Positions 59,210 to 64,000 of a stretch of DNA of 64,000 nucleotides are shown in pieces (the first letter of the stretch is position 1; every line of letters begins with the position of its first letter). Location: positions 4,207,001-4,271,000 of the forward strand of contig NC_081822.1 in assembly GCF_030704535.1 (NCBI RefSeq). Reading direction: 5' to 3'. The notes beneath the pieces were generated by a model, which was given only the letters and a program-made list of their open reading frames with translations, had not been told where the DNA came from and made no database searches. The stretch is from Vitis vinifera (taxonomy: Eukaryota > Streptophyta > Magnoliopsida > Vitales > Vitaceae). The position numbers and the translations under genes were made by a program.

Positions 59210-61100
59210 AAACCAACAAAATTTGCAGACGTGTTTGTGTTAGAATCACACTAAGGCACTAATAGCTTTTTATCAGCTGGAATCCACAATACATATATGC
59301 ATATGGTACCAATACCAACAGAACATATCCAACCTAGCATATGGCCCTTTGGATTAGCTATTCCAATTATCAATTAACTGCACTTCCCAGGTGGATTGGA
59401 CCTGTAATGCGCAACAGTGACTACAAGATGAGCGGATCACACTGAAATTGGTTCTCTTTGACTTATGGAAGAGAGATTTGGATTGAAATGAAATGTAAAA
59501 GAGAAGTAGACGTGAGCTCCAATAAAACAAGATCAATTTAGTATTGGATTTGAACTACACTATGCCAAAGGAATGCTCATGGTTATAGTCAAATATAATC
59601 TTTCACTTAAATTGGTTCTTTTGATTTATGGGTTAAAACTTAAAAGGACTTGGATTGAAATGAAACAAAAAGGAGAGGAATGAATGTATTTCAAAATCAT
59701 CATAATGGGTTCTCAACTCAAATAAAATCAATTTTAAATAAAGTTGGAGGTAGGTTGTTTTAAAAGATTGCTCATGATCTTAGTCTAAATTGTCTGACAC
59801 TAGGCTTTTTACATGGATTTCAGTAAAATAGAAGGATGACCAACCTCACAATTTCAATGACAGGTATTCAAAATATAACCAGGATTGGTACAAAGGAGTA
59901 AGAACATGTTTTCGCTGCTTTTGACATTAAGGCGTAAGAACATGTTTTCGCTGCTTTTGACATTAAGGCTTAATACGGTGCAATAGATAAGAAATGAGAA
60001 AATTCAACATTTTGAATTGCATGGCAGACGGGAGACATTTCAAATTTTTAACACCTAAATCTCGAAACCATTGCATCACAAATTTGAATTGTCGAGAATC
60101 AGATTCCGTGGCATAACTTATTCAAGTGAACAGTAAAAGACAGCCCGCGATCAGGCATAAACTACTAATCACACAAGGGGAAACACACCCATTACAGGGT
60201 CTGCCTTGTATTTTCCATGAAACCATGTATAATCAAAGAGCAAGAAGCAGAGTAAAGAAATTGAGTCCTAGAGAAAAGTAGTGAATTTTCTGTTGCAGAC
60301 GCGGAGCGACCTGTGCTTGGCGTCATGCATGTTTCATGAGACCATGTGGTTACTCCAACTAAAGTTGGGAAAGACAAATACGTAGGAAAGACAAATTGGC
60401 GTTGGGAAGGAAGAAAAAAGAACCGAATTTAAAATGGGGGGCCACAATAATACCTGATGAGAAAATGAGGACAGGCCTACTGTACCAAATATTTGGCTGA
60501 AAATCATGTCTGAACCCACGACCCAGTCGTATCTTCAGGATTTGCCCTATCCTATTTCCTATCGGTGGCTGTCCATCTCATTAAATGGTTTTCCCATTGG
60601 CCGTCATTCACCCACAAAACCGTAACATCAAGGCACCAGTCCTTGGCCATGTGATGGATTATGACTAATAATCATGGTCGAACCTTCCAAGCTCTAGCAA
60701 ATACTCCAATCAGAAAAATTCAAAGGAGAGTGGTGGAATCAGCCCCATTTCAAGTTTTCAACCCATTGTATAGGTCGAAGCTCATTAATGACCTAGTGCT
60801 TTAGTTTGTATTCAACTAGGACGCATGAGATGAATAACTAACAAGAAGAAAAGATTTAGGCAGCCATCAACCACAACCACGAGGAGTTCGGGAGCATGCA
60901 CCATGTCATCATACCAATTCCGAAATGTGATAACTGATTAGAATTTACAGGGTAATTCAAAGGGTATCCAATAAAATTCAAAGCCGGCTGTGGAGGGTGG
61001 GCGTGGGTCAACCGTCAAAGCCACTCCCCCCCCATAAAGCATAATGGGCCTTGAGTCCATTCTCATATCACACTCTGGGCTTTGATTCAATCAAAGCACG
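59210..61100. other. Intergenic between divergent NHL and AUF-type genes
   Basis: The NHL gene (minus) and the F-box gene (plus) diverge from here. Small ORFs (minus 59354-59536, 60192-60377, 60334-60519) have no recognised domains. One GAGACA auxin-response-type core occurs near 60030, more than 1.1 kb before the F-box start. It is a six-base word and proves nothing. A perfect tandem repeat lies at 59898-59969. Confidence 0.45.
59898..59969. repeat. Perfect 2 x 36-bp tandem repeat
   Basis: GTAAGAACATGTTTTCGCTG and the following 16 bases (59898-59933) are repeated without a single difference at 59934-59969. This indicates a recent duplication. Confidence 0.95.
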
Positions 61101-61192
61101 GATTGCTGATAGATAGTTGGGAGATTTTGTGCGCTCATCTCACCATCCGATTCACCTCCGCTAGATCCTAGAGCTAGCTACACCGATACAAT

Positions 61193-62155
61193 ATGCATCA
61201 GATGAGCGAAGACAGCTTCGATCGATTACCAGACCCGCTTATCCTAGTCATCTTCAACTCAGTTGCAGACATCAAAACCCTAATTCGGTGCCGCGCCGTC
61301 TCCAAGCGTTTCAACTCGTTGGTTCCTCAGGCAGAGACTCTGGTCTTGAAGGTGGATCGTGTCATCTCCACTGACTCAGATGGTTCCTTTTTCCTCAGCT
61401 TCCTTAAATCCATCTTCAGATCGCTGCATCATATCATATCCCCAAAATCACTACCAATCCAGCCTCGGCCGCACAACTCCCCGACCCAAATCCTGCGGGG
61501 GTTCGACAGGATTAGGAACCTGGAGATTGAGTTACCAGGGGGCGACCTGTGTTTGGAGAAGGGGGCGGTTCTGAAATGGAAGGCGGAGTTCGGAAAGAGG
61601 CTGAAGAGCTGCGTCATCATGGGGTACCGCGGGCTGGGAGAGGGGGAAGAGTTGGATTTTGGGGGAGATATGGATGGAGGGTTGAAGGTGAGAGTGGTGT
61701 GGACGATAAGTGCGCTGATAGCGGCGTCGGCAAGGCACTACTTGCTGAGGGAGTTGATAAGGGAGCACAGAGAGCTGGAGAGGTTGGTATTGAGGGATAG
61801 GGATGGAGAAGGCACGGTGGTGATGGATAGGGAGGCGTTGAGAGAGTGCAGGGATGGGGAGGGGGAGGAGGAACAGGAGGAAGAGGCGGTTGAACCTGGC
61901 GAGAGGGATAAGAGTAGAACAAAGGTGCCAGCAGTGCAGATGAGGATGAGACACGAACCGTTGCTGGAGCTCGAGGGGTGTGGAGTTAGGATGGGGGGGG
62001 CCACCCTGGTGGTAGTGACACCGATTAAGGATGGGAGGAAGACGGGGACGGAGGAGGCTGGGTTAGTTTGTGATGCGTTTGAAGGGATGTTCGGAGAAGC
62101 CGCTAGGACTCTGCTCAAGACTCGGACTTACCTCCTCGAGATGAACTCCTTCTAA
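61193..62155 (+). CDS. AUF1: F-box protein of the AUF1/AUF2 (auxin up-regulated F-box) type
   Basis: An intronless 320-residue frame with an N-terminal F-box at about 9-50 (FDRLPDPLILVIFNSV … TLIRCRAVSKRFNSL). F-box proteins of this kind bind SKP1/ASK and give substrate choice to SCF ubiquitin ligases. The rest matches the AUF family: RIRNLEIELPGGD (106-118), LKWKAEFGKRLKSCVIM (127-143), VVWTISALIAASARHYLLRE (168-187), RDRDGEGTVVMD (201-212), and the C-terminal LLEMNSF. Arabidopsis AUF1 affects auxin transport and root responses. ATGs at 61193 and 61202 are both in frame; the first is annotated but either is possible. An acidic run (about 220-238) is coded by G/A-rich DNA. Long minus-strand ORFs here (61532-61954, 61738-62118, 61617-61922) are antisense shadows of this biased composition. 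Confidence 0.93.
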   Translation: MHQMSEDSFDRLPDPLILVIFNSVADIKTLIRCRAVSKRFNSLVPQAETLVLKVDRVISTDSDGSFFLSFLKSIFRSLHHIISPKSLPIQPRPHNSPTQILRGFDRIRNLEIELPGGDLCLEKGAVLKWKAEFGKRLKSCVIMGYRGLGEGEELDFGGDMDGGLKVRVVWTISALIAASARHYLLRELIREHRELERLVLRDRDGEGTVVMDREALRECRDGEGEEEQEEEAVEPGERDKSRTKVPAVQMRMRHEPLLELEGCGVRMGGATLVVVTPIKDGRKTGTEEAGLVCDAFEGMFGEAARTLLKTRTYLLEMNSF

Positions 62156-62480
62156 GTTAGCCCCTACCCCCTCCCACCTCCATATACCACTCTCCATTTT
62201 TCTTTTCCATATTTGGTTTTCTTTTTTTCTTCTTTTTCATTACTGTAAAATTGGCCCTGCATTTCTGCTATAGGATTATACATTAGACTTGATGATTCCC
62301 GTGGAGTTGTGTATATATGAAAAATTTTCAAGGTTAATTGAACGGGGAGTGGTTTTTCAATTTCAATTTTCGATAAATATATGTGTGATGACTGATGAGG
62401 AGGCTATGATAACCCCAATCAGCACGTACAGGCCTTTTGTACTTCAATATTCGTCTCTGAAATGATAAAGTCAACCTCTG
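62156..62480 (+). other. 3' UTR and flank of the AUF-type gene
   Basis: After the TAA the sequence is C-rich for about 50 nt, then T-rich with a TTACTGTAAAATTGG stretch (about 62240-62254) and further AT-rich runs. A poly-A site between 62260 and 62480 is plausible but not fixed by sequence. Confidence 0.35.
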
Positions 62481-64000
62481 TAAATGTTTATTTTGTTTTT
62501 GTCTTCCTTCTTATTTTTCAAAGCTTCTTGCAACGCCCATTCGCAAGAATACAAATCTATATCAATTTACATAAACTCTCTCACCTTGGCGAAGGTAAAA
62601 TCTGATTCCATGTTTTTCATATAATTTTTTATTAACTTCTAAACTATATTCATATAATTTTTTTCTTAAAAGACTTCAAAAATAATACCACAAAATTCAA
62701 CGGTCTCAGTTCAAGCAGCCAAGCAAATGAATTAATTTAATGAACCTTTTAACTTCCAAACCAAATTCAAAATTAAATGTAGGCCTTCAGATGAAAGAAA
62801 AATTTAGGTCGAAGCAGCCAAGATTGAAGTGAAGGAAGCCGTGAATTACCCAAACTCCAAATTCAGGTACAATCCAAATAAATAAAGGATCCATACTTCT
62901 CCCATTCCCATGATGGCCCAGCAGAAGCCTCCAAAACTTCAAGCGTTTTGCCTCATCATCATGCCATTTGACACGTGTTGATTTACCATACAGATGGTTC
63001 ACCTCTTATTTAATAATATCCACTTGATCACAAATCTTTGACATAAGATTAGACTACTTCAAGATGGTAACCTACAATGAAAGCACCATCGACATGGTCA
63101 ACCAAATGAGATCCCCCTGTCGGCCAGAGTAACAAAGGTGAAAATCCATATGAAGAGACATCTGCACAGGCCCTGCCCTTTTAATTGATCACCCACAAAT
63201 TTTCTTACCATGATCCATAAATGGTCATTTATTGTATCAGTCTCCGTGTGTTTTTAATAATTTTTTTAATTAAAATAGACAAATAAAATTAATTAAGCAT
63301 GAGGTGTGACCGACAAAGTATAATTTTGTTGAACTAGTATATATTAGATACGCATACCTATATGCATGTGTGTTTTTAGTGATTTTATTAATTAAAATTG
63401 ATAAATAAAATCAATTACAAGTTGTGGGTAAGGGATAAATATAAGTAACGATCTTGTAAAGTATAATATGGTTAAAATTACCAAGTAGGATGTTTTGGAA
63501 ATTAAATAAAGTTTACTACAAAATTTTTCAAATATTTAATTTTACATGTCACTCTAGGTTGACAAGTCAGTTTTGGCTCAAATTGACTTATTGGCTAGGA
63601 ATGGAAATAAAAATAGCTTCTTTGAAAAGTTGTTGCGAGATCAATTGAACCCAAAGTTCTAGAAGCCCCTAACCCACAAAGTCAGGAGAAATAAAGGGTA
63701 AATTACCCCTCCCCAAGTCTTTGTGGAAAATTCCCAGAAGCCAGGAAGAAATGCATTCTTGCCTTTTCTCCAACTGTGCACGCTGATGGGTGTCCTCACT
63801 GAGAAAAAGCTGCATGGACGACTGAATTCAGTTCTGGAAGGAGAGGGTTGATAAAAACTTTTGACAATCTCTTGATAACAAAGACGAATCATAAGAGATT
63901 TTATGTTGTTGTGACAACAAGATCTAGGGTGGTTGAAGAGCAAGCAAATGAGCCACATTTAATATCCTAGCATCAGGCCATGCTTGCAAATGAAGGGCGG
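62481..64000. other. Intergenic to window end; short diverged tandem repeat
   Basis: No recognised gene. The minus ORF 63659-63958 (99 codons) lacks a domain. A diverged duplication with a period of about 123 bp lies at 63246-63465: GTGTGTTTTTAATAATTTTT … AAAGTATAATTTTG recurs as GTGTGTTTTTAGTGATTTTA … AAAGTATAATATGG. Confidence 0.45.

Noticed and set aside
61532..62118. Minus-strand ORFs of 101-140 codons
   Set aside because: They are Pro/Ser/Leu low-complexity readings of the purine-rich AUF-type coding strand.
1..64000. CRISPR arrays, bacterial operons, rRNA or tRNA genes
   Set aside because: No regularly spaced repeats, no Shine-Dalgarno-led gene chains, and no B-box (GGTTCGAATCC) with a matching cloverleaf was found. 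The spliced genes show eukaryotic DNA.

Overview
The window looks like nuclear DNA of a core eudicot. It has AT-rich intergenic DNA, T-rich spliceosomal introns, LINE/copia/MITE debris, and plant-specific families (DREB A-6 AP2/ERF, NDR1/HIN1-like, plant trehalose-6-phosphate phosphatase, AUF-type F-box). Grapevine (Vitis) is my best guess from the repeat style and the uninterrupted gene order; that is inference, not proof. Exons were placed by eye: GT-AG borders (one GC-AG) were accepted only where reading phase and family sequence both continue across the junction.

Layout. 1-5.9 kb (+): a very long T-rich intron, then the last six coding exons of a WD40-repeat protein whose start lies left of the window. 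5.9-13.07 kb: intergenic, with an 8-bp-TSD hAT-like MITE at 7.1-7.6 kb. 13.07-14.9 kb (+): an intronless RAP2-4/WIND-type AP2/ERF factor with a TATA box, an inverted pair of DRE cores and a leader of about 670 nt without any ATG. 15-18.6 kb: intergenic. 34.1-18.7 kb (-): a 13-exon ERV46/ERGIC3-type ER-Golgi cargo receptor (386 aa) spread over 15.4 kb, because its introns hold LINE remnants, LINE tails with clear TSDs, a long hairpin and tandem duplications. 34.4-47.5 kb: intergenic and repeat-rich (three-copy tandem array, LTR-like segment, copia remnant, GGGACGGG-ended MITE). 47.5-50.2 kb (+): trehalose-6-phosphate phosphatase (10 coding exons, 375 aa) with one GC-AG intron. 50.2-57.9 kb: intergenic, with a double foldback MITE. 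58.76-58.03 kb (-): NDR1/HIN1-like LEA_2 membrane protein (244 aa). 61.2-62.2 kb (+): intronless AUF1/AUF2-type F-box protein (320 aa). 62.2-64 kb: intergenic.

How the genes relate. They do not form an operon-like pathway. The notable feature is the order WD40 - RAP2.4 - ERV46 - TPP - AUF. From memory, Arabidopsis keeps this order split over two duplicated segments: At1g78070-78080-78090-78100, and At1g22190-22200-22210-22220. The window would then be a less fractionated version of an ancient neighbourhood. Wound/stress transcription control (RAP2.4), trehalose-6-phosphate signalling (TPP) and auxin-related ubiquitination (AUF) are neighbours, but nothing in the sequence shows that they are co-regulated.
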